From: Streptomyces radiopugnans
GTDB lineage: Bacteria > Actinomycetota > Actinomycetes > Streptomycetales > Streptomycetaceae
Direction: 5' to 3'
Assembly (NCBI RefSeq): GCF_900110735.1
Contig: NZ_FOET01000001.1
Coordinates: 496,001-560,000, forward strand
Length of the DNA: 64,000 bases
Shown: positions 15,216-23,867 of the stretch, piece after piece
Position numbering within the stretch: the stretch's first letter is position 1
Layout: each line of letters begins with the position of its first letter
The notes under the pieces: generated by a model
What the model was told of the DNA's origin: nothing
What the model saw: the letters and a program-made list of their open reading frames with translations, nothing else
Database searches by the model: none
Made by a program: the position numbers and the translations under genes

Positions 15216-16568
15216 TCAGCGGAACAGGCGCCCGGGTACGGCGGCGGCCAGCCGGTCGTAACCGGCGGGGTTCAGGTGGAGCCAGTCGCCGTCGTGGAGG
15301 TCGGGGCGGAGCCGCTCGGGGTCGGCGGGGTCGCGGACGGCGCGGTCGAAGTCGATGACGGCGTCGAAGCGGCCGCTGGTGCGGATCCAGTCGTTGACCT
15401 TCCGCCGGGCGCTCTCGCGGTGCCCGGCCGGGTCGTCGTACATCTCGTTGCCGCCGAAGGGGAGCAGCGTCGCGCCGTGGACCTCGATGCCGTGGGCGTG
15501 GGCGCGGGTGACGATCTGCTCGTAGGCGGCGATCAGATCGGCCGCGACCCGCTCCTGCGCGGCCTCGGTGGCCGCCGCGGTGCCGATGTCGTTGACGCCC
15601 TCGAAGACGATCAGCGACTCCACCCCGGTCTGCGCCAGCACGTCGCGGTCCAGCCGGGCCAGGACGTTGGGGCCCAGTCCGTCGTGGAGGACGCGGTTGC
15701 CGCCGGCGGCCTGGTTGAGGACGGCGAGGTGGGCGGTGCCGCGGCGGGCCTGGAGCCGGTCGAACCACTGGTCCGGCCAGCGGTCGTTGCCGTTGGTGGT
15801 GGAGCCGCGGCCGTCGGTCAGGGAGTCGCCCAGGACGGCGACCGCCCGGGTGGACTTCGCCGACCACGCCTCGACGCCGCTGAGGAAGTACCAGTGGTTC
15901 GTCGCCGTCGCGCCCGGCAGGTCCTCGGCCGTGACGTGGTCGCCGCGCAGGAGGTGGGAGGTGGTCCGCGAGCCGGGGTGGGAGGTGATGTCGTTCGACG
16001 CCTGGCCGTCGGCCAGGTAGAGGGTGACGGCGAGGTTGGTCCCCGGAGCCACCTTCATGTCCACCGGGTCGGAGACGACCTGGGCTCCGACGGGGACGAG
16101 GGCCGAGGGCCTGCCGCTGAAGGTCAGCGGGCGGGAGGTGCCCGGACGTATCGCGTCGGTCCCGGCCTTCCCGCCCTCGGGGAAGGCCACGGAGGCGGCG
16201 GTGATGGGCAGGCCGGTACCGCCGAAGGCGTTGGAGAAGCGCAGCCGGATCCTGTCGCCGCCGACCGTGACGCGGACGGTCTGCCGCAGCGTGGTGTCGT
16301 CCATGACCAGCCCGTCCTCGGTGAAGGGGGCGGGCGGCATGTTGTGGGGCTCGGTGAGCTGCGGCATCGACGTCCAGGTGTTCACCCAGTGCCGTGCCGC
16401 TCCGCGGGCGTCCCGCGACGCGGAGTCGGCGGAGGCGTGGGTGCCGGTGCGGTCCCCGGTGCCGGGGGCGGTGGTGTCCAGGGCGCCGGTGGCCTGGGAG
16501 GTCAGAAGAACGGTCGCCGCCAGGGCTCCCGCGGTGAGCAGGCTCGTCAGGGACGATCTCCGTCTCAT
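15216..16568 (-). CDS. Secreted GDSL/SGNH-family esterase
   Basis: The 450-residue protein starts at ATG 16568 with GGAGGT 9 bases upstream. The basic N-terminus and hydrophobic core (SLTSLLTAGALAATVLLT) indicate secretion. An N-terminal beta-rich domain (about 60-220) precedes the SGNH hydrolase: block I VAVLGDSLTDGRG has the catalytic Ser, AAGGNRVL the oxyanion Gly region, FEGVNDIG the block III Asn, and DWLHLNPAGYDRLA the catalytic Asp/His. It probably hydrolyses ester bonds of lipids or carbohydrates outside the cell; the substrate is unknown. No operon partner is evident. Confidence 0.9.
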   Translation of the reverse strand: MRRRSSLTSLLTAGALAATVLLTSQATGALDTTAPGTGDRTGTHASADSASRDARGAARHWVNTWTSMPQLTEPHNMPPAPFTEDGLVMDDTTLRQTVRVTVGGDRIRLRFSNAFGGTGLPITAASVAFPEGGKAGTDAIRPGTSRPLTFSGRPSALVPVGAQVVSDPVDMKVAPGTNLAVTLYLADGQASNDITSHPGSRTTSHLLRGDHVTAEDLPGATATNHWYFLSGVEAWSAKSTRAVAVLGDSLTDGRGSTTNGNDRWPDQWFDRLQARRGTAHLAVLNQAAGGNRVLHDGLGPNVLARLDRDVLAQTGVESLIVFEGVNDIGTAAATEAAQERVAADLIAAYEQIVTRAHAHGIEVHGATLLPFGGNEMYDDPAGHRESARRKVNDWIRTSGRFDAVIDFDRAVRDPADPERLRPDLHDGDWLHLNPAGYDRLAAAVPGRLFR

Positions 16569-16827
16569 GGGCTGTCCGACCTCCAGGGTCCGTTGCCGTC
16601 CGGTGGGCGTGAGCGACCCTAATCGGCGCGGGCGGAAAGACAAGAGGAATTCGTGAACTCGCCTGATTAATTTGCTCGGTGAGGTCGCGCAGAGCGTCAC
16701 GGCGGTGGCGGCGGGTACGCCGGTCCGCCCGGCAGGCCCCGGTCAGGAGGGTGCGAGCGGGACGCCGACGGCGGGGAGAGCGTTTGCGGCCGTGTCCGCG
16801 ACTTCGCCCGGCGGAGGCCGTACCGGC

Positions 16828-17541
16828 TCAGCCGCCGCGTACGAGCGAGGCGAAGCGGAGGGCGACCGTGCGCCACACCTCGGCAGACGCGGGCTCGTCG
16901 GCCTCCGCCCGGCGTACGGTCTCGGCGGGATCGAAGCCCAGGCGCCGCAGCCGCTCCGGATCCCACGCCCGCACCTGCGCGGCCGTCGCCTCGGGGTGGA
17001 ACTGCGTACCCCACGCCCGGCCGCCCACGGCGAACGCCTGGTACGGGCACCGCTCGCTCCGCGCCAGCCACCGTGCGCCGGACGGGAGTTCGGTGATGGC
17101 GTCGACATGGTTCTCGATCGCGGCGGTGCGCTCGGGCAGGCCGTGGAAGAGCGGATCGTCCGCCGCCTCGGGCCGCAGCGTCAGCGGTGTGCTGCCGATC
17201 TCCGGCTCGCCGTGCTCCCCCGCGACCGCACCGCCCGCGACCTGGGCCAGCATCTGGCCGCCCAGGCAGATCCCGAACACCGGTACGCCGCCGTCCAGCG
17301 CCTCGGCGACCAGGGAACGGGCGGAGGCGAGCCAGGGGGCGCGCGCGTCGTCGTCCGGCAGGTAACCGCCGCCGAGGACCAGGAGGCCCCGGTGGCCGCC
17401 CAGCCGGGCGGGCAGCGGCTCGCCGTCGTACGCGCGGACGACGTCCAGCGCCAGGCCGCCCTCGGCCAGCCAGGTGCCGAACCGGCCCGGCCCGCCGTTC
17501 GGGGTGTGCTGCACCGTCAGGAGGCGTGGTCGCCCGCCCAT
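16828..17541 (-). CDS. Class I glutamine amidotransferase-like protein
   Basis: A 237-residue protein starting at ATG 17541 with AAGGAG 7 bases upstream. It is a stand-alone class I GATase fold: nucleophile elbow VFGICLGGQML, ENHVDAI, and the catalytic His-Glu in GTQFHPEAT, together forming the Cys-His-Glu triad. It resembles GMP-synthase-like amidotransferases found alone in actinobacteria, some of which remove glutamyl groups; no synthase domain is attached, so the acceptor is unknown. It lies 77 bp after the serine hydrolase gene on the same strand and may be cotranscribed with it. Confidence 0.85.
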   Translation of the reverse strand: MGGRPRLLTVQHTPNGGPGRFGTWLAEGGLALDVVRAYDGEPLPARLGGHRGLLVLGGGYLPDDDARAPWLASARSLVAEALDGGVPVFGICLGGQMLAQVAGGAVAGEHGEPEIGSTPLTLRPEAADDPLFHGLPERTAAIENHVDAITELPSGARWLARSERCPYQAFAVGGRAWGTQFHPEATAAQVRAWDPERLRRLGFDPAETVRRAEADEPASAEVWRTVALRFASLVRGG

Positions 17542-17618
17542 TCGCCGCTCCTTCCCGCGTCGAACCGTGCCGGCCCGCGCCCCGCCGGGGCCGGTCCGCG
17601 TGCCTCGTGCCGCGTGCC

Positions 17619-18437
17619 TCAGCTCCCTCGGAGCTCGGCCAGCACCGCGTCGGTGAACGGCGGCCACGCCTCGGTCGCCCAGGGGCCGAACGCCCGGTCC
17701 GCCAGGGCCACGCAGGCGGCGCCCGCGTCCGGGTCCACCCACAGGAACGTACCGGCCTGCCCGAAGTGGCCGAAAGTGCGCGGGGAGGAGGAGGCGCCCG
17801 TCCAGTGCGGGGACTTGCCGTCGCGGATCTCGAAGCCCAGGCCCCAGTCGTTGGGCTTCTGGTTGCCGTAACCGGGCAGGACGCCGGGGAGGCCGGGGAA
17901 GGCCACGGACGTGGCCTCGGCGACGGTGCGCGGGTCCAGCAGGCGCGGGGCCTGGAGCTCGGCGGCGAAGCGGACCAGATCGGCCAGGGTGGAGACGCCG
18001 TCCTTGGCCGGGGAGCCCGGCAGGTCGGTGGCGGCCATGCCCAGGGGGACGAGGACGGCCTGGCGCAGATACTCGGGGAAGGGGATGCCTGTCGCCTTGG
18101 CGATGTGGTCGCCGAGCACCTCGAAGCCGGTGTTGGAGTAGATCCGGCGGGTGCCCGCGGCGGCCATCGTGCGGTGCTCGTCGAAGGCCAGGCCGGAGGT
18201 GTGGGCGAGCAGGTGCCGCACCGTCGAGCCCTCGGGTCCGGCCGGCTCGTCCAGCTCGATCGCGCCTTCCTCGACGGCGACCAGCGCCGCGTACGCGGCC
18301 AGCGGCTTGGTGACCGAGGCGAGCGCGAAGCGGTGATCGGCGGGGCCGCGCGTTCCGGCCACCGTGCCGTCGGCGGTCACGACGGCCGCAGCCGCCGTCG
18401 TGACCGGCCAGTTCTCGATCGTGCGCAGGCTGTCCAT
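17619..18437 (-). CDS. Beta-lactamase-fold serine hydrolase (class C / esterase type)
   Basis: A 272-residue protein starting at ATG 18437. Motifs of the serine beta-lactamase/DD-peptidase family are present: SVTK (SxxK, catalytic Ser and Lys, near residue 41), RRIYSNTGFEVLG (YxN) and GHFGQAGTFLW (HxG). There is no signal peptide, so it acts in the cytoplasm and is more likely an esterase or amide hydrolase than a penicillinase. It is divergent from the merR/aldo-keto reductase operon and shares that 100-bp intergenic region. Confidence 0.85.
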   Translation of the reverse strand: MDSLRTIENWPVTTAAAAVVTADGTVAGTRGPADHRFALASVTKPLAAYAALVAVEEGAIELDEPAGPEGSTVRHLLAHTSGLAFDEHRTMAAAGTRRIYSNTGFEVLGDHIAKATGIPFPEYLRQAVLVPLGMAATDLPGSPAKDGVSTLADLVRFAAELQAPRLLDPRTVAEATSVAFPGLPGVLPGYGNQKPNDWGLGFEIRDGKSPHWTGASSSPRTFGHFGQAGTFLWVDPDAGAACVALADRAFGPWATEAWPPFTDAVLAELRGS

Positions 18438-18500
18438 GCTCCCGAGCCTAACGTGGGGCGCCGCGGGCGGACGTGGCGGGAGTTCACCCTCGTTATTCGC

Positions 18501-18531
18501 TTGCCTGGAGCGCACTCGAACTCCGTAGCGT
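18501..18531 (+). promoter_or_regulatory. MerR-type promoter, 19-bp spacer, leaderless
   Basis: TTGCCT (18501-18506) and TAGCGT (18526-18531) are separated by exactly 19 bp, the overlong spacer typical of MerR-activated promoters. The spacer holds an imperfect palindrome (GGAG...CTCC). The -10 ends 6 bases before ATG 18538, so the transcript is probably leaderless. Confidence 0.7.
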
Positions 18532-18537
18532 TCCCCC

Positions 18538-19041
18538 ATGACCGTGACGCAGACGCAGGTGCAGACGGGGACGGACACGGACACGGACGCCGGTGGGGAG
18601 GCCGGGGAGCTGCCGGCGGACTTGTGCGCGACGGCCGACGTGCCACATCCGCGGCCGGACGGACGGGACCGCTACACGATCAGCGAGGTCGCCTCGATCA
18701 CCGGTCTGAGCGCCCACACGCTGCGCTGGTACGAGCGGATCGGGCTGATGCCGCACATCGACCGCTCGCACACCGGGCAGCGCCGCTTCACCAACCGGGA
18801 TCTGGACTGGCTGGCCTTCGTCGGCAAGCTTCGCCTGACGGGAATGCCGGTGGCGGACATGGTGCGCTACGCGGAACTGGTGCGCGCGGGCGACCACACC
18901 TTCGAGGAGCGGCAGGAGTTGCTGCGCGCGACCCGCGAGGACGTCAGGCGCAGGATCGACGAGCTGCGGGGCACGCTGGCGGTCCTCGACTGCAAGATCG
19001 AATTCTATGCGGACGCCCGGCGGGCGTCGGAGAGGTTCTGA
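18538..19041 (+). CDS. MerR-family transcriptional regulator
   Basis: A 167-residue protein with a poorly conserved, Thr/Asp-rich N-terminal extension of about 45 residues and then a MerR helix-turn-helix (YTISEVASITGLSAHTLRWY, YERIGLMPHI, QRRFTNRDLDWLAFV), followed by the dimerisation helix and a short end with Cys in LDCKIEFY. Another Cys is in DLCATADVP before the HTH. The effector is unknown. It is the first gene of an operon with the aldo-keto reductase 8 bases downstream and probably controls its own promoter. Confidence 0.9.
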   Translation: MTVTQTQVQTGTDTDTDAGGEAGELPADLCATADVPHPRPDGRDRYTISEVASITGLSAHTLRWYERIGLMPHIDRSHTGQRRFTNRDLDWLAFVGKLRLTGMPVADMVRYAELVRAGDHTFEERQELLRATREDVRRRIDELRGTLAVLDCKIEFYADARRASERF

Positions 19042-19049
19042 GGGACCGG

Positions 19050-20075
19050 ATGAGCCAGGAGAGGACCGGACGGATCGCCACGGCGCGGCTCGGCGCGGAC
19101 GGCCCCGAGGTGGGCGTCCAGGGGCTGGGCTGCATGGGCATGAGCTTCGCCTACGGGCCGACGGACGCCGACGGGGCCCGCGCCGCCCTCGAGCGGGCCC
19201 TGGAACTGGGCGTCACGCTCTACGACACCGCCGACCTGTACGGCTTCGGCGAGAACGAGAGGTTCATCGCGCCCTTCGTGAGGGCGCACCGGGACGAGGT
19301 GGTGGTGGCCACCAAGTTCGGTGTCGTCATGGACCCGGCGGACCCGGCGAAGCGCGGCATCCGCAACGACGCCGCCTACATCAGGCGGTGCGCCGAGGGC
19401 AGCCTGGAGCGGCTCGGGGTCGACGTCATCGACCTGTACTACATGCACCGCCGCGACACGCGCGTACCGATCGAGGAGACCGTCGGCACCATGGCCGAGC
19501 TGGTGGCCGAGGGCAAGGTCAGGCGACTCGGGCTGAGCGAGGTGACCGGCGACGAACTGCGCGCGGCGCACGCGGTGCACCCGATCGCGGCGGTCCAGTC
19601 CGAGTGGTCGGTCTTCAGCCGCGACGTGGAGCGCACGGCGGTGCCCGCCGCGAAGGAGCTGGGCGTCGCCTTCGTGCCCTACTCGCCGCTGGGACGCGGC
19701 TTTCTGGCCGGCGCGTTCACCGACGCGGCCCGGGAGTTGGGTGACGACGACTTCCGGCGCACGATGCCGCGCTTCACCGGGGAGAACGCGGCGGCCAACG
19801 CCGCCCTGCGGGAGCCGCTGCACGCGATCGCGAAGACGCGCGGGATCACGCCCGGGCAGGTCGCCCTGGCGTGGGTGCAGCAGCGGGCCGCGGTGCACGG
19901 GCTGCCGGTCGTCCCGATCCCCGGCACGCGCCGGCGCGAACGGGTCGAGGAGAACACCGCCGCCACCCGCGTCGAGCTGACGGCTGACGAACAGGCCGCA
20001 CTGGAGCCGATCGTCGGCCGCGTGGCCGGCGGGCGCTACGCCGACCTGGGGTTCACCTCGGCGGGGCGGGAGTAG
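19050..20075 (+). CDS. Aldo-keto reductase
   Basis: A 341-residue (alpha/beta)8 NADPH-dependent oxidoreductase. The catalytic tetrad is visible: Asp and Tyr in YDTADLYGFGEN, Lys in VVATKFGVV, His in YYMHRRD. The cofactor-binding end has VPIPGTRRRERVEEN. It would reduce aldehydes or ketones in the cytoplasm. It follows the MerR gene with an 8-base gap, so it is very probably the regulator's target, pointing to a response to an electrophile or drug-like signal. The exact substrate cannot be read from sequence. Confidence 0.92.
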   Translation: MSQERTGRIATARLGADGPEVGVQGLGCMGMSFAYGPTDADGARAALERALELGVTLYDTADLYGFGENERFIAPFVRAHRDEVVVATKFGVVMDPADPAKRGIRNDAAYIRRCAEGSLERLGVDVIDLYYMHRRDTRVPIEETVGTMAELVAEGKVRRLGLSEVTGDELRAAHAVHPIAAVQSEWSVFSRDVERTAVPAAKELGVAFVPYSPLGRGFLAGAFTDAARELGDDDFRRTMPRFTGENAAANAALREPLHAIAKTRGITPGQVALAWVQQRAAVHGLPVVPIPGTRRRERVEENTAATRVELTADEQAALEPIVGRVAGGRYADLGFTSAGRE

Positions 20076-20152
20076 GGCGGGAGCCCGTCGCACCTCACGG
20101 CCCGGCACCGTTCACGGCTTGGCGTACCTCGTGGCTCGGCGCGGTTCACGGC

Positions 20153-21052
20153 TCACAGCTCGGCGAGGAGTTCGGCCTTCTTCGCGCTGAACTCCTCGTC
20201 GGTGAGCAGCCCGGCCCCGTGCAGCTCGCCCAGGTGCCGGATGCGGTCGGCGATGTCGGCGGGGGCGGGCCGGACCGTGGCGACCGGGTCCGCCGTGCGG
20301 ACGGCGGGAGCCGCCGCCGTCTCCAGGACCGGTGCGGGCTCGGCCGCCCGTACCGCCTCCAGCACCGCGGCCGCCAGCGGCAGCGACTCGTGCACCAGGC
20401 CGTAGCCCAGGCCGAAGACGACGGCGGCCGGGTCCTGGTCGGCCTCCGGGCGTTCCCGGTCCTCCGCCTCGCCGCGGCGGACCAGCCGCAGATGGCCGCC
20501 CACGACCTCCGGCGAGCGCCACCGGACGCCCCGCAACTCGCCGACCGGGAACGACTGGTCGCCCGCCTTCCACTTCGCCGAGGAGGCCCCGGTCCAGAAC
20601 CAGCGGAAGGACACCGCCCGGCCGTCGAAGGAGACCTTGCCGTCGTACGCCTTGAACTGCAGCGGAGCGGCGGGCGCGGCGACCAGGTGGCGGTCGGCCG
20701 GCTCCTGCGCCCGGGGGCCGAGGACGGAGGTCAGCTCGCTGACCCAGGCGGCGGCCAGTGGCTCGTGTTCGGCGGGGAGCACCAGGCGGTACGGGTCGCT
20801 GGTCTCCCTGAGCTGCCCGGCGGCGGCCTCCATCAGCGGATCGGCGCCCGGGCGCGGCTCGGCGCGCAGCACGACCGTGCCCCGTCTGGTGCCGGGGACC
20901 AGTTCGGCAGACCTCAGCGCCTCGTAGGGGACGCGCCGCTCACCGAGCACGTGGAACAGCTTCGGAGTGCGGATGCCCCGTTCGAAGCGGATGAGCACGG
21001 AGTCGGTGTCGAACTCCCAGGAGGAGTTAATTCCGGCCAGCACGTCACCCAT
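20153..21052 (-). CDS. DUF4429-like protein with C-terminal SHOCT motif
   Basis: A 299-residue protein from ATG 21052 (ATG 21061 would add three residues). Two similar beta-rich modules are seen: GINSSWEFDTDSVLIRFERG near the N-terminus and FKAYDGKVSFDGRAVSFRW in the middle, the DUF4429 arrangement of Streptomyces proteins. It ends in a SHOCT helix pair (IADRIRHLGELHGAGLLTDE then FSAKKAELL), an oligomerisation module common at C-termini. No enzyme motif or membrane segment is seen and the function is unknown. The upstream neighbour is the TetR gene, same strand, about 290 bp away. Confidence 0.8.
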   Translation of the reverse strand: MGDVLAGINSSWEFDTDSVLIRFERGIRTPKLFHVLGERRVPYEALRSAELVPGTRRGTVVLRAEPRPGADPLMEAAAGQLRETSDPYRLVLPAEHEPLAAAWVSELTSVLGPRAQEPADRHLVAAPAAPLQFKAYDGKVSFDGRAVSFRWFWTGASSAKWKAGDQSFPVGELRGVRWRSPEVVGGHLRLVRRGEAEDRERPEADQDPAAVVFGLGYGLVHESLPLAAAVLEAVRAAEPAPVLETAAAPAVRTADPVATVRPAPADIADRIRHLGELHGAGLLTDEEFSAKKAELLAEL

Positions 21053-21344
21053 ACGGGTCATCGTATGCGTCGGTGCCCGGGTCTTCCTCTCCAGCCGCGC
21101 CGCACGCGTCACACCTCGTCCACCCGCCGGCAGCCGTCCGTACCGACGGTCGTCATGTCGGCCGGGACGGCGGTGGCGTACCCGGGGCGTACCGGGCGTA
21201 CGAGGGGAGCGCCGGGTGTGGAGACGGCCGTCGCCGCCGCGCCACACCGGGGGCGCCTGGGCGGCCCCGCCCGCCGGGCGTCCCACCCGCGTCCCGGAGG
21301 CGTGAACCCACCCGAGCGGGTGAACCGCGGTGGGGCGTCCGGTG

Positions 21345-22007
21345 TCACCCCCGGCACGCAGGAGTGTCCTCTCCGCTTCCGCCGGCGGGCCGCCAGTCCT
21401 CCGCCAGAGCGGGGCCGAACCGGTCGAGGTGCTCCCGGAAGACCCTGCGCGCGCCCTCCACGGTGATGTCGCGGCCGGCGGCCCAGCGGCGTCCCGCGAG
21501 CTGGAGCACGCCGGCGAAGGCGGCGACCAGTACCCGCGGCCGCGGATCGTGCTCGGGATCGACCCCCGCACGGCGGGCGATCTCGGCGGCGAGCCGCTCC
21601 TCCTGCTCCGTGGAGTGCCGCAGATGGGCCGCCACCAGGGCGGGGGTCGTCTCGATGACCCGCCACATCCTCATGTAGACCTCGAGCGGTACGACCTCCT
21701 GGATGGCGTCGCCGATATGGTTCCAGGCAGTGCCGAGCGCGTTGCCCAGGACCTGCAGGGGCGCCTCGTCGGCGGGGCGCTCCCGGACGGCGGTGAAGAA
21801 CCGCTCCTCGACCGTCCGCAGGAGGGCGAAGGCGACCTCCTCCTTGCTGGCGAAGTAGCGGAAGAACGTCCGCTGGGAGACGTCCACGGCGGCGGCGATC
21901 TCGTCGATCGTGGTGCGCTCGTATCCCTGGGCGACGAACAGTTCGTGCGCAGTGCGGACCAGCGCGTCCCGGGTGCGCTGCTTCTTGCGTTCGCGCAGTC
22001 CGGCCAC
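21345..22007 (-). CDS. TetR-family transcriptional repressor
   Basis: A 220-residue protein starting at GTG 22007 with AGGAGGTG upstream. The N-terminal HTH is typical (RDALVRTAHELFVAQGYERT, TIDEIAAAVDVSQRTFFRYF, ASKEEVAFAL); the helical ligand-binding domain fills the rest. It is divergent from the MFS transporter gene, and a 19-bp palindrome in between is the likely operator. The likely role is repression of the efflux gene until its substrate binds. Confidence 0.92.
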   Translation of the reverse strand: MAGLRERKKQRTRDALVRTAHELFVAQGYERTTIDEIAAAVDVSQRTFFRYFASKEEVAFALLRTVEERFFTAVRERPADEAPLQVLGNALGTAWNHIGDAIQEVVPLEVYMRMWRVIETTPALVAAHLRHSTEQEERLAAEIARRAGVDPEHDPRPRVLVAAFAGVLQLAGRRWAAGRDITVEGARRVFREHLDRFGPALAEDWRPAGGSGEDTPACRG

Positions 22008-22092
22008 CCGGCCACCTCCTGCCGTCTCGAAAGGTGCCGGTCACCCTACCTGTGAGCTGGGCTTAAACCGGTCGGCACATAATCGCTTCGAA

Positions 22093-22111
22093 AGTGTCAG
22101 TCGCTGACACT
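22093..22111. promoter_or_regulatory. TetR operator between tetR and MFS gene
   Basis: AGTGTCAG, TCG, CTGACACT form a perfect 8-bp inverted repeat with a 3-bp centre. It ends where a -10-like TAGGCT (22111-22116) begins, 7 bases before ATG 22124, so a bound repressor would block a leaderless MFS promoter. Confidence 0.75.
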
Positions 22112-22123
22112 AGGCTCCCGGCC

Positions 22124-23725
22124 ATGACTTCCAACACCGTCTCCGCCACTCCCGGCGCATCGGAGTCGGACGCGGCGCCCGGCCGTGCCGGACTGCGCGG
22201 CCACCCCTGGCTGACCCTTCTCGCCGTCGCGCTCGGCGTGGTGATGGTCACCCTGGACGGCACCATCGTCGCCATCGCCAACCCGGCCATCCAGCAGGAC
22301 CTCGGCGCCTCGCTCGCCGGCGTCCAGTGGATCACCAACGGCTATCTGCTCGCCCTGGCCGTCGCGCTGATCACCGCCGGAAAGCTCGGGGACCGCTTCG
22401 GCCACCGCCAGACCTTCCTCACGGGCATCGTCGGCTTCGCCGTCACATCCGGCGCCATCGGGCTGTCCGAGAGTGTCACGACGGTCATCGCCTTCCGGGT
22501 GCTCCAGGGGCTGTTCGGCGCCCTGCTGATGCCCGCCGCCCTGGGCCTGCTGCGCGCCACCTTCCCGGCCGAGAAGCTCAACATGGCGATCGGTATCTGG
22601 GGCGCGGTGATCGGCGCCTCCACCGCGGCCGGGCCGATCGTCGGCGGCCTGCTGGTGGAGCACGTGAACTGGGAGTCGGTCTTCTTCGTCAACGTCCCGG
22701 TGGGGCTGCTGGCCGTGCTCCTGTGCCTGGCGATCCTGGTGGACCACCGGGCGGAGAACGCCCCCAGATCCTTCGACATACCCGGCGTCGTCCTGCTGTC
22801 GGGCGCGATGTTCTTCCTGGTGTGGGCCGTCATCAAGGCGCCCGAGTGGGGGTGGGGCGACAACGCGACGGTGTGGTCCCTGGTGATCGCGGCACTGACC
22901 CTCCTGGCCTTCCTGGCCTGGGAGACCGTGTCGGGCGAGCCCCTGCTGCCGCTCAGGCTGTTCCGCTCCGTCCCGCTCTCGGCGGGCACCGTGCTGATGG
23001 TCCTGATGGCCTTCGGCTTCATGGGCGGCCTCTTCTTCGTCACCTTCTACCTCCAGAACGTCCACGGGATGAGCCCGGTGGACAGCGGACTCCACATGCT
23101 GCCGCTGACCGCGATGATGATCGTCGCCTCGCCCGTCGCCGGAGGGCTGATCACCAAGGTCGGCCCACGCCTCCCGATGGTCGGCGCGATGCTGGTCACC
23201 GCGGTCGCGATGTTCGGCCTGTCCACCCTGGAACGGGGGACCGGCACCCTCGAGATGTCGCTGTGGTTCGGCCTCCTCGGTCTCGGCCTCGCCCCGGTGA
23301 TGGTGGGCGCCACCGAGGTCATCGTGGGCAACGCCCCGCTGGAGCACGCCGGGGTCGCCGGCGGTCTCCAGCAGGCCGCGATGCAGGTCGGCGGCAGCCT
23401 CGGCACGGCCGTCCTGGGCGCGGTGATGGCTTCCCGGGTGCACGAGACCCTGCCCGTGAAGTGGGCCGAGGCCCAGCTTCCCCTGCTGCCGCCGCAGGAC
23501 GCCGAACGGCTGGGGAAGGCCGCCGAACTGGGCATCGCCCCGCCCGCCCCCGGCGGCACCCCGGCACAGGCGGCCGAGGCCATGGCCCGGGTGGTGCACG
23601 ACTCCTTCCTCTCCGGCATGGGACTGGCCTTCACCCTCGCCGGGATCGTGGCCGTCCTGGCCGCGGGCGTCGCGCTGTTCACCAAGGGCGGCCAGCATGG
23701 CACGGCTCCCTCGGTGCATGTCTGA
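22124..23725 (+). CDS. MFS drug efflux transporter (DHA2, 14-TM type)
   Basis: A 533-residue integral membrane protein; ATG 22124 is used because it fits a leaderless start (an in-frame upstream start would lie inside the operator). TM1 has the DHA2 pattern MVTLDGTIVAIANPAIQQDL; motif A is GKLGDRFGHRQTF; motif C-like sequence is GAVIGASTAAGPIVGG. About 14 hydrophobic segments are readable, the last near LAGIVAVLAAGVALF. It exports drugs or metabolites using the proton gradient. Control by the divergent TetR is very likely; the substrate is unknown. Confidence 0.93.
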   Translation: MTSNTVSATPGASESDAAPGRAGLRGHPWLTLLAVALGVVMVTLDGTIVAIANPAIQQDLGASLAGVQWITNGYLLALAVALITAGKLGDRFGHRQTFLTGIVGFAVTSGAIGLSESVTTVIAFRVLQGLFGALLMPAALGLLRATFPAEKLNMAIGIWGAVIGASTAAGPIVGGLLVEHVNWESVFFVNVPVGLLAVLLCLAILVDHRAENAPRSFDIPGVVLLSGAMFFLVWAVIKAPEWGWGDNATVWSLVIAALTLLAFLAWETVSGEPLLPLRLFRSVPLSAGTVLMVLMAFGFMGGLFFVTFYLQNVHGMSPVDSGLHMLPLTAMMIVASPVAGGLITKVGPRLPMVGAMLVTAVAMFGLSTLERGTGTLEMSLWFGLLGLGLAPVMVGATEVIVGNAPLEHAGVAGGLQQAAMQVGGSLGTAVLGAVMASRVHETLPVKWAEAQLPLLPPQDAERLGKAAELGIAPPAPGGTPAQAAEAMARVVHDSFLSGMGLAFTLAGIVAVLAAGVALFTKGGQHGTAPSVHV

Positions 23726-23738
23726 CGCGGCGGAAAGC

Positions 23739-23765
23739 TGTGGACAACCGGGCGGTTGTGGACAA
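23739..23765. promoter_or_regulatory. Pair of perfect DnaA-box matches
   Basis: TGTGGACAA occurs at 23739-23747 and again at 23757-23765 in the same orientation, 18 bp start to start. The complement TTGTCCACA is the preferred Streptomyces DnaA box. They lie just after the MFS stop codon. Binding is inferred. Confidence 0.5.
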
Positions 23766-23789
23766 CTCCGTTACCCGTCCCGGTGAAAC

Positions 23790-23816
23790 GGCCGGTCTGC
23801 GCTTGGCAGGCCGGCC
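23790..23816 (+). terminator. Terminator-like hairpin after the MFS gene
   Basis: GGCCGGTCTGC (23790-23800) pairs with GCAGGCCGGCC (23806-23816) with one G-T wobble and a 5-base loop. Confidence 0.5.
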
Positions 23817-23867
23817 GACCCGTGTCGAAGCTGATCGCACGACGACCGACACGGGGGAGAGACCCAC

